From M3007 sp044226205 (GTDB lineage Bacteria; Bacteroidota; Bacteroidia; Chitinophagales; Saprospiraceae), in NCBI GenBank assembly GCA_044226205.1, contig JBGAHL010000024.1:22474-86473 (forward strand): DNA of 64,000 bases, read 5' to 3'. The notes under the pieces were generated by a model. It was not told where the DNA came from, did no database searches, and saw only the letters and a program-made list of their open reading frames with translations. The translations under genes were made by a program, and so were the position numbers. Positions 53,415 through 62,191 of this stretch are shown piece by piece; the stretch's first letter is position 1; each line of letters opens with the position of its first letter.

Positions 53415-55406
53415 ATGACTGCCCACGAACATTTTACCCGCCTGCTCGACCTGCTCCGGCAGGAAAAAGAGGAAGATCTGAAGCAATTTCTTCAACTGGT
53501 GCGCGAACGCCCGCTGGCCGAACGCATCGCCCAGGGCTTTGCCTGGCACCCCCTGAAAGTGGTGCAAACCGGGTTTTCATTGGGGGAAAAAGTGTTCCTC
53601 GTCGTGGAAAGAACGACCCGCCTCGACGAACCCCACCAATTGCGCGCCGGCCAGAGCGTCAACGTATTCACCACCCGCGAACACGTTTTAAACTCTGAAA
53701 AACAAGGGGTTATCAATTACGTCGAACGCAACCGCATGAAAATTATCCTCAACGCCCGCGATCTGCCCGACTGGCTCGACCTCGGCGCGCTGGGGGTTGA
53801 AATGTTGTTCGACGACCGGAGTTTTACCGAAATGGAAAAAGCCCTGCATGCCGTGATGAAGGCCAAGGGCGACCGGCTGGCGGAACTGCGGGAAATCCTG
53901 ACAGGCAAGCGAAAAGGGCAAATACAGGCCGACGCAGTGGCTTTCGGGGAAGAAGACGGCGCGCCCGCGCCCGAGGCCGCCTCCCCGCTCAACCCCTCCC
54001 AGCAAGCGGCCGTCAAAGCCATTGTCCATTGCCGCGACGTGGCCGTCATCCACGGTCCGCCGGGCACGGGCAAAACCACCACGCTGGTGGCGGCCATTCG
54101 GGAGATGTGCAGCCGGGAACACACCGTGCTGGTCGCCGCGCCCAGCAATACCGCGGCCGATCTGCTCACCGAACGCCTGGCCACGCATGGCCTCAACGTG
54201 GTGCGCATCGGCAACCTCAGCCGGGTGGACGAGCAGGTGATGGAGCACACCCTCGACGCCATTCTGGCGCGGCACCCGGAGAGCAAAAACATCAAAAAAG
54301 TCAAAATACAGGCAGCAGATTACCGGCGACAGGCGCGGCGATTCAAACGCAGTTTCAACGCCGACGACCGCCGCGAACGCGAGCACCTGAAAGCCCAGGC
54401 CCGCGAACTCGAAGCCTGGGCCAACACCCTCGAAGATCGGCTGGTCGAGCAGGTTCTCGACGGGGCGCAGGCCATCACCTGCACCCTGGTAGGCGCCGCG
54501 CACCCTGTGCTCGAAAAACGCAGGTTTCGCACCTGCGTCATCGACGAGGCCGCGCAGGCGCTCGAACCGGCGGCCTGGATTCCCATCCTGAAGTGCAGCC
54601 GGGTCGTGCTCGCGGGCGACCCTTTTCAATTGCCCCCGACCGTAAAAAGTATCGAAGCCGCTCGCGGCGGTTTGTCCCAAACCCTGATCGAACGCTGCCT
54701 CGACGTGGTGCCCGAGGCGGTGCATCTGCTGACCGTGCAATACCGTATGCACCGCGCGATCATGCATTTTTCCAATGAATACTTCTACGGCGGGGCCCTC
54801 CAGGCCCATGAGGACGTTGGCGAACGGCGGCTGCTGAGCCTCGATCCCTCGGGCGAAACCCTGACCGTTTTCGAGCCCGTGGTATTTATCGACACGGCAG
54901 GCACCGGTTTTGAGGAAAAAGTCAATGCGTCGGCCAAAGGCAACCAGTCCCGCGCCCTGAGCCGCTACAACCCCGACGAGGCTTTGTTGCTGCGCGAGCA
55001 TCTGCTCCAGTTGCTCGAAAAATTTCCCGCAGGGCAACACCCCTCTATCGGGCTCCTGTCGCCCTATCGGGAGCAGGTCAACTTCCTCGACGACATGGCC
55101 CGCGAAGACCCCGTTTTATCGCCCTTGTTGCAGCCCGGCGGGGGGCTGAGTATCAATACGATAGACGGATTTCAGGGGCAGGAGCGCGACGTGATCTACA
55201 TCAGTCTGGTACGTTCCAACGCTAAAAATGACATCGGCTTTCTCAACGACTACCGCCGCATGAACGTGGCCATGACCCGCGCACGGATGCTGCTCGTCGT
55301 GGCGGGCGATTCGGCCACCATCGGGCAAAACAAATTCTACCAGGCGTTTCTGGACTACTGCGCCGAGCACGGCCGTTACCAGACCGCCTGGGAGTACATG
55401 CGTTAG
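53415..55406 (+). CDS. SF1 helicase of the UPF1/IGHMBP2 type
   Basis: The 663-residue protein has an N-terminal beta-barrel-like domain (about residues 30-150) and two RecA-like helicase domains. Walker A is GPPGTGKT at 214-221, Walker B DEAAQ at 377-381, and later motifs QYRMH (III/IV region), GFQGQERDVIYISLVRSN (V) and YRRMNVAMTRAR (VI) are intact. This matches SMUBP-2/UPF1-like 5' to 3' helicases acting on RNA or DNA. The cellular target is unknown. The ATG at 53415 is chosen; an in-frame upstream start would lie within the terminator. No nuclease is fused. Confidence 0.92.
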   Translation: MTAHEHFTRLLDLLRQEKEEDLKQFLQLVRERPLAERIAQGFAWHPLKVVQTGFSLGEKVFLVVERTTRLDEPHQLRAGQSVNVFTTREHVLNSEKQGVINYVERNRMKIILNARDLPDWLDLGALGVEMLFDDRSFTEMEKALHAVMKAKGDRLAELREILTGKRKGQIQADAVAFGEEDGAPAPEAASPLNPSQQAAVKAIVHCRDVAVIHGPPGTGKTTTLVAAIREMCSREHTVLVAAPSNTAADLLTERLATHGLNVVRIGNLSRVDEQVMEHTLDAILARHPESKNIKKVKIQAADYRRQARRFKRSFNADDRREREHLKAQARELEAWANTLEDRLVEQVLDGAQAITCTLVGAAHPVLEKRRFRTCVIDEAAQALEPAAWIPILKCSRVVLAGDPFQLPPTVKSIEAARGGLSQTLIERCLDVVPEAVHLLTVQYRMHRAIMHFSNEYFYGGALQAHEDVGERRLLSLDPSGETLTVFEPVVFIDTAGTGFEEKVNASAKGNQSRALSRYNPDEALLLREHLLQLLEKFPAGQHPSIGLLSPYREQVNFLDDMAREDPVLSPLLQPGGGLSINTIDGFQGQERDVIYISLVRSNAKNDIGFLNDYRRMNVAMTRARMLLVVAGDSATIGQNKFYQAFLDYCAEHGRYQTAWEYMR

Positions 55407-55411
55407 GCGGG

Positions 55412-56392
55412 TTAATTCGTAAAAAGTTTGATGTCTTCCGGCCGGTAGTACACGTAGTCCATGCGCAAAAACGGCTGCCCTGCGCGGGTCCAGTTGATTT
55501 GCAGGGCCTTGCCTTTTTCATCGTAGGTCCATTGCTCGTCGATGACGCCCCAGGCCTGTGTATCGAGGCGGCGGCCGGAGAGCCGACCCGTCGCATCATA
55601 TTGGTAATCAATATTTTCTCGGGCGCCTTCTTTTTCAGGATGGTGCAACCTGATCTCCATTTTTTCCAACTGGTTGTTGTTGCCGAGCCGGAGCCTGTAC
55701 CGACGCATCGGGCGTGGCGTTTGAGGCCGGTTGAACCAGGTGCTGACTCGTCGGCCGTCGTTGCCGTCGGAATATTTCATGAGGTCCAATCCCGGGGGCA
55801 GCAAGGCAGAGGGGTCGTACAGCCGCCAGAAATCGATCCAGGTGCCGCCCGAAGGCAGCCAGTTGGTCGCTGCGCCGTATTGCACCTGCCCGTTGGCAAC
55901 TATTTCCCAAGCGGCGCCGGTCCAGTGCAGGAGTTGCATTTCGCGCACAAAATCAGGCAGGTAATCGACGTTGTCGAGGTACTTGATGGCCAGAACGCTG
56001 ACATCCTGCCATTCCCAGGTGGACGACGACGAACTGGTGCTCACGCCGTTCGAATCGACGGTCGTGGTGGTGGACACGTCGGTTTGGGCGTACACGTTTT
56101 TGCCCAGCACCAGAATGGCGTCGGCCCCTTCTGCCTGGGCCTGATTGGCCAGTTCCTGAACGACATTGGTCGTGGGGTAGCCCGCGCTGCGTTTGGCGGA
56201 AAGCACCTTGATTTTGACGTAAGGTTTCGAGGGTGGGGCTTCCCCGGGGAAAATAATTTGTACCGGCCGGTGGTGTGGCGGGGTGGGCAGGGCGGTGAGG
56301 CGGATTTCCGGCACGGGCTGAATTTTGGACAGCACAATGCAGGAAGCGAACAGGAAAGCGAATAAAAACAGGACGGAGGCTGCGTTTTTCAT
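55412..56392 (-). CDS. lipoprotein with heavy-metal-binding-like fold and RHS/YD-type tail
   Basis: The 326-residue protein has a lipoprotein signal with Cys18 in LFASC. Residues ~60-150 contain AKRSAGYPTTNVVQELANQAQAEGADAILV, cited by its key features: a helix followed by GADAILVLG, as in YbjQ/DUF4156-like small folds. A Ser/Thr-rich strip (STTTTVDSNGVSTSSSSS) follows. The C-terminus has YD-like phrases (YDATGRLSGRR, YDEKGKALQINW) resembling beta-strand repeats that recount reading-frame text of toxin-repeat proteins, here only two. Function unknown. It converges with the helicase gene with a 5-bp gap. Confidence 0.72.
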   Translation of the reverse strand: MKNAASVLFLFAFLFASCIVLSKIQPVPEIRLTALPTPPHHRPVQIIFPGEAPPSKPYVKIKVLSAKRSAGYPTTNVVQELANQAQAEGADAILVLGKNVYAQTDVSTTTTVDSNGVSTSSSSSTWEWQDVSVLAIKYLDNVDYLPDFVREMQLLHWTGAAWEIVANGQVQYGAATNWLPSGGTWIDFWRLYDPSALLPPGLDLMKYSDGNDGRRVSTWFNRPQTPRPMRRYRLRLGNNNQLEKMEIRLHHPEKEGARENIDYQYDATGRLSGRRLDTQAWGVIDEQWTYDEKGKALQINWTRAGQPFLRMDYVYYRPEDIKLFTN

Positions 56393-56519
56393 AAGAGGTC
56401 TTTTTTGGCGAAGTTGTCGTCGCGGGGCGGGACAAGTCAAGGCGGGGTCGGCGTTTTAGCCAAAATTTTAACTTTTAACACTTTTCCTGCTTTGAAGCAC
56501 GCAGCCTTAACAAAGGAAA

Positions 56520-56966
56520 TCAACGTTTTGTGCGAAAAAATGCTTTCATCAGCAACGCGCAGTCCTGTTCGAGCACCCCGCTTTCCAGCCGGGTTTTGGG
56601 GTGAAGCAGGTCTTTTCCGCCATATAAACTGAACCCGCGCTTGTCGTCGGAAGCGCCGTACACGATGCGGCCGACCTGCGCCCAGGCCAGCGCCCCGGCG
56701 CACATGACGCAGGGTTCGAGGGTGACGAAAAGGGTGCAATCGGGCAGGTATTTGCTGCCGAGGTGGTTGGAGGCCGCCGTGAGGGCGAGAATTTCGGCGT
56801 GGGCGGTCACGTCGGTGAGTTGCTCCGTCTGGTTGTGTGCGCGGGCAATGATGCGGTTGTCGCATACGATCACGGCTCCGACGGGCACTTCGCCGGCCTC
56901 GTAGGCCATTTTGGCCTGCGCGAGCGCCTGTTGCATGAAATAAGTATCGGAAAAAACGGAAAGCAT
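56520..56966 (-). CDS. tadA: tRNA-specific adenosine deaminase TadA
   Basis: The 148-residue protein has the cytidine/adenosine deaminase zinc signature: His56 and Glu58 in HAE and Cys86/Cys89 in PCVMC. It converts the wobble adenosine of tRNA-Arg(ACG) to inosine. Length and motif spacing are normal. It is upstream of the lipoprotein gene on the same strand with 127 bases between. Its own upstream region (56967-57275) carries a family B repeat and no gene. Confidence 0.95.
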   Translation of the reverse strand: MLSVFSDTYFMQQALAQAKMAYEAGEVPVGAVIVCDNRIIARAHNQTEQLTDVTAHAEILALTAASNHLGSKYLPDCTLFVTLEPCVMCAGALAWAQVGRIVYGASDDKRGFSLYGGKDLLHPKTRLESGVLEQDCALLMKAFFRTKR

Positions 56967-57051
56967 AAGAGCGGCGGCAAAGGTATTGAACCGGTTTCGG
57001 GCTTTTAGCTTTTCTTCGCGTCGCTTGCACGCGGCTTTTATTAAAAAACAG

Positions 57052-57217
57052 GTAAAAACTTAGGCCGGGGCAGCGCCCCGTAATGTTTGTAGCCTTTTAG
57101 CACCAAAATTCATCCAGGAGGGGCTGCGCCCCCTAGATATCTTTCGGGGCGCAGCCCCTCCTGACGCCACCATTTGCTACATACCTTTCGGGGCGCTGCC
57201 CCGGCCTAAGTTTTTAC
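57052..57217. repeat. MITE-like inverted repeat, family B, copy 2
   Basis: Terminal inverted repeats of 28 bp (57052-57079 and 57190-57217) are perfect, beginning GTAAAAACTTAGGCC and containing GGGGCAGCGCCCC. A second inverted repeat of 17 bp lies inside (57116-57132 and 57146-57162, AGGAGGGGCTGCG). No ORF. With short flanks it accounts for most of the 309-base tadA-CotH gap. Confidence 0.85.
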
Positions 57218-57275
57218 AAAAATAGTATTCTGCTCTTTTGGAACACACATACAAAAACCTGTCAATGTGCGCATT

Positions 57276-59555
57276 ATGAAAAAAATATGGCTTTGCCTCC
57301 CGCTCTTTTTCTACGGACTTCAAATCGCCCGGGGGCAGGATTTTTACGACATCAATACCGTTCAGGAAATCCGCATCCAGTTTCTGCAGCCCAACTGGGA
57401 CCACCTGCTCGATTCGCTGAAAGACGCCAACGACCAGGTGTTTCTGGCGGCCGCCACCGTGGAAATCAACGGGCAGGTGTTCAGCAGCGTCGGGGTGAAA
57501 TACAAGGGCAATAATTCCTACGACCCGGACTACGCAAAGAACCCTTTTCACCTCGAACTGGATTATTTGATCAACGATCAAAACTACCTGGGTATCAAGG
57601 ACATAAAATTGGGCAACGCCTACTCCGACCCTTCTTTCCTTCGCGAGGTGTTGGCATTTGAAATGATCGACCGCTATGCCGATGCGCCGCGCGCCAACTA
57701 CGCCCGGGTGTGGATCAACGGCGCCTACTGGGGCGTGTTCGTCAACATCGAGAGCATCAACAAACCTTTCGCGCGCAGCCGCTTTTTTACGGACGGGGAA
57801 AACCCGTTTTTCAAATGCAACCCCGACGACTACGACGGGCCGGGCACAGGCGGCAACTTTTCCGACCTGGTGTACGAAGGCCCCGATAGCAACAGCTACG
57901 ACCAGCAGTACAAACTCGAATCCGACTACGGCTGGTTCGAGCTGATCAGCCTGATGGACAGCCTCGCCAACCACCCGGCCGGCATCGCTTCGCAGCTCGA
58001 TGTGGACCGCGTGCTCTGGATGCTCGCGTTTAACAATGCCACGGTAAACCTCGATTCCTACACGGGCGCCTACGCCCAGAACTACTACCTCTACTACGAC
58101 GAAAACGGCCGCTGGATACCTATCGTGTGGGATTTGAACCTCGGTTTCGGGGCATTCCCCCTGCTGGTGCCGCCCGGCGGCATCACGGGTTTGCCGTTGT
58201 CGCTGAGCCAGATGCAACAGCTGAGTCCGCTGGCGCAGGCCGACAACACCGGCCGGCCGCTCATCCGTCAATTGCTGGCGCAGCCGACCTGGCAGCGCAT
58301 GTATCTGGCCCATTTGCGCACGCTGCTGGAGGAAAATTTCGCGGCCGGCCAATACCTCGACCGTGCCGAAGAAATACAGGCCCTGATCGGCGCCGACGTG
58401 CAAAGCGACCCTAAAAAATTCTTCACGTTCTCCGAGTTTCAGAGCAATCTGACGGAAAGCGTCGACGGCGGTTTTGCAGGCAACGTACCCGGGCTGGCCG
58501 AACTGATGGATGCCCGCTACGCTTACCTGGCCGCCCATCCGCTGCTCGCTGCCACCCCGCCGTCGATTTCGGGTGTGGGTACGGAAAGCACGGGCGGCAA
58601 CACGGTGTGGGTGACGGCGCAGATCGGCAATGCCGTAACGGCCTGGGCCGGCTGGCGCTACGATTCGGCGGCGGTGTTTCAAACCGCTCTTTTTTACGAC
58701 GACGGCCAGCACCACGACGGCGCGGCGGCCGACGGGGTTTTCGGCGCGGCAATTCCGCTCTTGTCGCCTCAGATTCAGTATTTTATTTACGCTGAAAACA
58801 ACGACGCCGGGCGCTTTTTGCCGGCCCGTGCGGAGCACGAATTTTTTATTTACAACGCAACGCTGGCCACGGCGGCAGCCGGCCAGGTGGTGCTCAACGA
58901 ACTCCTTGCCGACAACGAAACCGGCTCGACCGACGAAGCCGGCGAACGCGAAGACTGGCTCGAACTGTTCAACACGACCAACCAGACCCTCAGCCTGGCC
59001 GGCCTGCATTTGAGCGACAAACCTTCGGCGCCCGACAAGTGGACGTTCCCCGCAGGGGCTTTTATCCCGGCCGGCGGCTATCTGATCGTCTGGCTGGACG
59101 AAGACCCCTCCCAGGGCCCCTATCACGCCAATTTCAAACTCAGCGCCACGGGCGAAACCATATTGCTCTCCGGTGACAATTTGACTATTTTTGATCAGGT
59201 TGTGGTAGGGGGGCAGCAACCCGACATTTCGTATGGCCGTTATCCGAACGGAACCGGACCATTCGTATTCATGCCTACGACTTTCAACGGCCCCAATTCG
59301 CTGACTTCGGGGTCGGAGGTGAAGGCGCAGGAAACGTTTCGTCTTTTTCCCAACCCGGTAAACCATACGCTGCACGTCGAGTCCAACCAAGCGCTGGGCC
59401 CGGTCAGGGTGATGGATGCGCTGGGCCGAACGCATATTTACAAGGATATAAAAAACAGTACGGTGGTAGAACTGGATTTTGGACATTTGCCGGCCGGCTT
59501 GTATTGCCTGATCGCTGGTTCGGGCCTTACGACACCCGTGCTGGTACAACATTGA
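57276..59555 (+). CDS. secreted CotH kinase-like protein with lamin-tail domain and T9SS signal
   Basis: The 759-residue protein has a signal peptide (MKKIWLCLPLFFYGLQIARG) and a CotH domain at about residues 30-390. Its hallmarks are KYKGNNSYD, DIKLGNAYSDPSFLREVL, YARVWINGAYWGVFVNIE and WDLNLGFG. An Ig-like region is followed by a lamin-tail domain (NELLADNETGSTDE..) near residues 540-660 and a type A T9SS sorting domain at the end (LFPNPVNHTLHV). CotH proteins are atypical protein kinases that act on secreted proteins in spore-formers. The ATG at 57276 is preferred over GTG 57267. It heads a cluster with HlyD-like, VTC and DUF4956 genes. Confidence 0.92.
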   Translation: MKKIWLCLPLFFYGLQIARGQDFYDINTVQEIRIQFLQPNWDHLLDSLKDANDQVFLAAATVEINGQVFSSVGVKYKGNNSYDPDYAKNPFHLELDYLINDQNYLGIKDIKLGNAYSDPSFLREVLAFEMIDRYADAPRANYARVWINGAYWGVFVNIESINKPFARSRFFTDGENPFFKCNPDDYDGPGTGGNFSDLVYEGPDSNSYDQQYKLESDYGWFELISLMDSLANHPAGIASQLDVDRVLWMLAFNNATVNLDSYTGAYAQNYYLYYDENGRWIPIVWDLNLGFGAFPLLVPPGGITGLPLSLSQMQQLSPLAQADNTGRPLIRQLLAQPTWQRMYLAHLRTLLEENFAAGQYLDRAEEIQALIGADVQSDPKKFFTFSEFQSNLTESVDGGFAGNVPGLAELMDARYAYLAAHPLLAATPPSISGVGTESTGGNTVWVTAQIGNAVTAWAGWRYDSAAVFQTALFYDDGQHHDGAAADGVFGAAIPLLSPQIQYFIYAENNDAGRFLPARAEHEFFIYNATLATAAAGQVVLNELLADNETGSTDEAGEREDWLELFNTTNQTLSLAGLHLSDKPSAPDKWTFPAGAFIPAGGYLIVWLDEDPSQGPYHANFKLSATGETILLSGDNLTIFDQVVVGGQQPDISYGRYPNGTGPFVFMPTTFNGPNSLTSGSEVKAQETFRLFPNPVNHTLHVESNQALGPVRVMDALGRTHIYKDIKNSTVVELDFGHLPAGLYCLIAGSGLTTPVLVQH

Positions 59556-59578
59556 TCGCCTAACCGATTAACTACGAC

Positions 59579-60637
59579 GTGAAACGACTCTACGGCGCGC
59601 TCATTCTTCTCGGCCTGCTTGTCGCTGCGCTGTACCTGCCCATGAAAATGCCTTACGAGGCGATCAGCATCGGGCGGATATGGCCAGTGCAGGAATGGCG
59701 TCTGGTGCAGGATCAGACGGGCCGTATCACTTCGGTCATCCGCGACAACCGTTCGGGGGCTGCTCAGCAGATCGACGCCTACCAGTTCGAGCAGGGCGAC
59801 ATCTCGGGCCTTGCGCTCGATATCCCGCAAAGCGGATTTATCGGCTCGGGCGACACGGTGGTGCGCATGTATTCGACCCGCCAGCGGGAGGAAATCCAGG
59901 ACATCGAAGCGCAACTCGCGTTGTACACAGCCCAATTGCAAGCCGACCGCACGGGCGACAAACCGCCGGTGGTGCAGGAAGCCGAAAAGCGGCTGCATTA
60001 CGCCGAACAGGACGTGATGGTCAAGGAGAAAAACTACCGCATTCAAAAAAGACTGTACGAAGAAGAATTGCTCGCACTGGCTGATTTTCAATTGATTGAA
60101 AATGAATACGAACTGGCAAAAATCCAGGTGGACATTGCCAAAAAAAATCTGGAAACGGTCACGACCGGTCTGAAAAACGAGAGTGTGGGCATCACGGAAG
60201 CTCAGCTTCGGGGCCTGCGCAACCGCCTCGAAATTCTGCGCCAGAAAGGCCTTTCGTTCGTGTTGCGGGCGCCGTTCAGCGGCCATGTGCAAGCCTCGGT
60301 TTTGCCCGAAGAACTCATTGTGCTGCAACGCAGCGACGCCTACGTGGTGCAAATTCCGATCCGTGTCGAACAACTGCGCTACCTCAACGACAGCGCCCAG
60401 TTCTGGGTCACCGATATGCAAACCCGCAAAACCTACGCCGCGCAACTGTTGGCCAGAAGCACCAAAGTAGAGGTGCTCGACAACCGGCAGGTCTCGACAA
60501 TCACAGCCCTGATCACGCCTTCGGGCCCCGACGACCGCATCAGCGTGGGCGTGGCGGCCCAGTGCAGGGTGCTTTTTGACGAGGTCAACCAGCGCGATTA
60601 TTTGCTTCGACTGCTCAATTTCACCTGGTCTTATTAA
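59579..60637 (+). CDS. HlyD-like membrane fusion protein in the CotH-VTC cluster
   Basis: The 352-residue protein starts with GTG and has one N-terminal helix (LYGALILLGLLVAALYLP). A long helical hairpin follows (about residues 105-215; EIQDIEAQLALYTAQLQ, IQKRLYEEELLALADFQLIE). Lipoyl-like half motifs flank it, and a beta-barrel domain follows (FSGHVQASVLPEELIVLQ). This is the architecture of periplasmic adaptor proteins, but no ABC or RND pump is adjacent. It is 23 bases after the CotH gene and its 3' end lies 16 bases before the VTC gene start, so it belongs to that operon; its role there is not known. Confidence 0.8.
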   Translation: MKRLYGALILLGLLVAALYLPMKMPYEAISIGRIWPVQEWRLVQDQTGRITSVIRDNRSGAAQQIDAYQFEQGDISGLALDIPQSGFIGSGDTVVRMYSTRQREEIQDIEAQLALYTAQLQADRTGDKPPVVQEAEKRLHYAEQDVMVKEKNYRIQKRLYEEELLALADFQLIENEYELAKIQVDIAKKNLETVTTGLKNESVGITEAQLRGLRNRLEILRQKGLSFVLRAPFSGHVQASVLPEELIVLQRSDAYVVQIPIRVEQLRYLNDSAQFWVTDMQTRKTYAAQLLARSTKVEVLDNRQVSTITALITPSGPDDRISVGVAAQCRVLFDEVNQRDYLLRLLNFTWSY

Positions 60638-60653
60638 TCCCCTTCGAAACACC

Positions 60654-61418
60654 TTGCGCTACGAATTCAAATATCTCGTCCCCATCGAACAGTACGCTCC
60701 GCTGCGTGCAGCGCTGGTGCCGTTTTTGAAGCCCGACCCCTTCGCGGCCAGGCGACCGGGCGGGCGCTATACCGTGCGCAGCATCTATTTCGATACGCCG
60801 GGGTTCGAAATGTACCACACCAAGGTGGACGGCATCGCGCACCGGCTGAAAGTGCGTCTGCGCGGCTACGACAAAGGCGACGACAACAGCAGGGTGTTCA
60901 TGGAGATCAAGCGGAAGTACGAGGGGCCGATTCTGAAAAATCGCTCCGACGCCCCTTTCGGGGTGATCAAAAAAATGTTTCAGGGCGCCTCGCCCGACGA
61001 TTTTCCCAACCTGATCAACAAACCCGACAACGCGCGCCGCTTTTTTTACCATGTCCTGAGCCGAAACCTGCGGCCCGTCGTCAACGTCATTTACGACCGC
61101 GAGCCTTTTCTGGGCAGCACCGTAAGTATGGAAAATGATTTCCGGCTGACCTTCGACATGCACCTGAGAAGTATCGCCTACCCGACGGTGCAGGAGTTGT
61201 ATGATGAACACAACCCGATCTTTGCCTACCCGGGCTTTTTTATCCTGGAAGTCAAGTTCAACCAATATTGTCCGGCCTGGATCAAACCCGTGCTGGAAGA
61301 TTTTCAGCTGCGAAAGGAGCCTGCCTCCAAATACGTCGGCTGCATCAATTCCAACCGTTTTGTCCGCCCCGACCGATACAACGACCTTTGGGCCAAAAGC
61401 CGGGTCGGATTTTTCTGA
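60654..61418 (+). CDS. VTC-domain polyphosphate polymerase-like protein
   Basis: The 254-residue protein is a single VTC tunnel domain. It begins at TTG 60654 with LRYEFKYLVP, the usual N-terminal strand. The basic tunnel residues are represented by RYTVRSIYFDTP, HRLKVRLRGYD, FMEIKRKY and later ILEVKF, in the family order. VTC domains make inorganic polyphosphate from ATP in eukaryotes; bacterial members are less studied. The frame is open upstream but there it overlaps the HlyD-like gene. The DUF4956 gene follows after 34 bases. Confidence 0.88.
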   Translation: MRYEFKYLVPIEQYAPLRAALVPFLKPDPFAARRPGGRYTVRSIYFDTPGFEMYHTKVDGIAHRLKVRLRGYDKGDDNSRVFMEIKRKYEGPILKNRSDAPFGVIKKMFQGASPDDFPNLINKPDNARRFFYHVLSRNLRPVVNVIYDREPFLGSTVSMENDFRLTFDMHLRSIAYPTVQELYDEHNPIFAYPGFFILEVKFNQYCPAWIKPVLEDFQLRKEPASKYVGCINSNRFVRPDRYNDLWAKSRVGFF

Positions 61419-61452
61419 AACCACTCGTATTGTTCACTTTATCGATTGAGCC

Positions 61453-62130
61453 GTGCTCGAAGAATATCAAAACCTCGCTGTTTTTCCCACCTCCTCCGCA
61501 GACGTCCTGGCCAACCTGCTGGTTGCGCTGTGCTGCGGGCTGGTGCTCAGCGTGGTGTACAGGATTACGTACCGCGGGCCCTCCTACTCGGTCACGTTTG
61601 TCAACTCGCTGGTGCTGTTGAGCGTCATTTCCGCCATCGTCATCATGGTTGTTGGCAACAACATTGCGCGGGCATTCGGCCTCGTGGGCGCCATGAGTAT
61701 CATTCGTTTCCGCACGGCCATCCGCGATACGATGGATCTGGTGTTTATTTTTCTGGCCCTGGCCATCGGCATGGCTTGCGGCGTGGGCCTCAATATTGTT
61801 GCATTGAGCGGGGCAGTGATTTCCGGTCTGGTCGTGATCATTCTCACCTTCACACATTTCGGCGCACCGCGGCAGCGCCATTTTCTCCTTCAAATCATAC
61901 ACGACGGCACGGGTGAACTGGTGCAGACCATGGCCCGATATTGCAGGAGTCTGAAACTGGTGAGTTTGAAAAATGTGGGGCCCGACAACCTGACCGAAAG
62001 CAACTACCACATTACGCTCAAAGACATGCGCAAAAGCGAAGAACTGGTCAGGATATTGCGCCAGGTCACCGGTGTGCAACAGGTCAATGTCTTCTTCGAT
62101 GAAGACGACTTTAACCCGCCTACCATGTGA
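61453..62130 (+). CDS. DUF4956 membrane protein
   Basis: The 225-residue protein starts with GTG and has four membrane helices in the first ~140 residues, with the conserved loop GAMSIIRFRTAIRDTMDL between helices. A soluble C-terminal domain of about 80 residues follows (GTGELVQTMARYCRS..). This is the DUF4956 pattern. The family frequently neighbours VTC and CotH genes, so a membrane part of a polyphosphate or surface-phosphorylation system is inferred. The Arg-rich loop could bind an anion, which is speculative. The stop is 61 bases before guaB. Confidence 0.88.
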   Translation: MLEEYQNLAVFPTSSADVLANLLVALCCGLVLSVVYRITYRGPSYSVTFVNSLVLLSVISAIVIMVVGNNIARAFGLVGAMSIIRFRTAIRDTMDLVFIFLALAIGMACGVGLNIVALSGAVISGLVVIILTFTHFGAPRQRHFLLQIIHDGTGELVQTMARYCRSLKLVSLKNVGPDNLTESNYHITLKDMRKSEELVRILRQVTGVQQVNVFFDEDDFNPPTM

Positions 62131-62191
62131 GCTAAAAAAAATTGCACCCTGCACCGCTCCATTTTTCGAGGTCTATTCAAGACCTTTGCAC

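Noticed and set aside
51915..53567. Minus-strand open frame of 550 codons opposite trpA end and DAHP synthase
   Set aside because: The plus strand has intact DAHP synthase and chorismate mutase motifs; the minus frame crosses gene boundaries.
53688..55040. Minus-strand open frame of 450 codons opposite the helicase
   Set aside because: All helicase motifs are on the plus strand; this frame shows no family features.
57177..59552. Minus-strand open frame of 791 codons opposite the CotH gene
   Set aside because: The plus strand holds a signal peptide and CotH, lamin-tail and T9SS domains; the minus frame is composition-driven.
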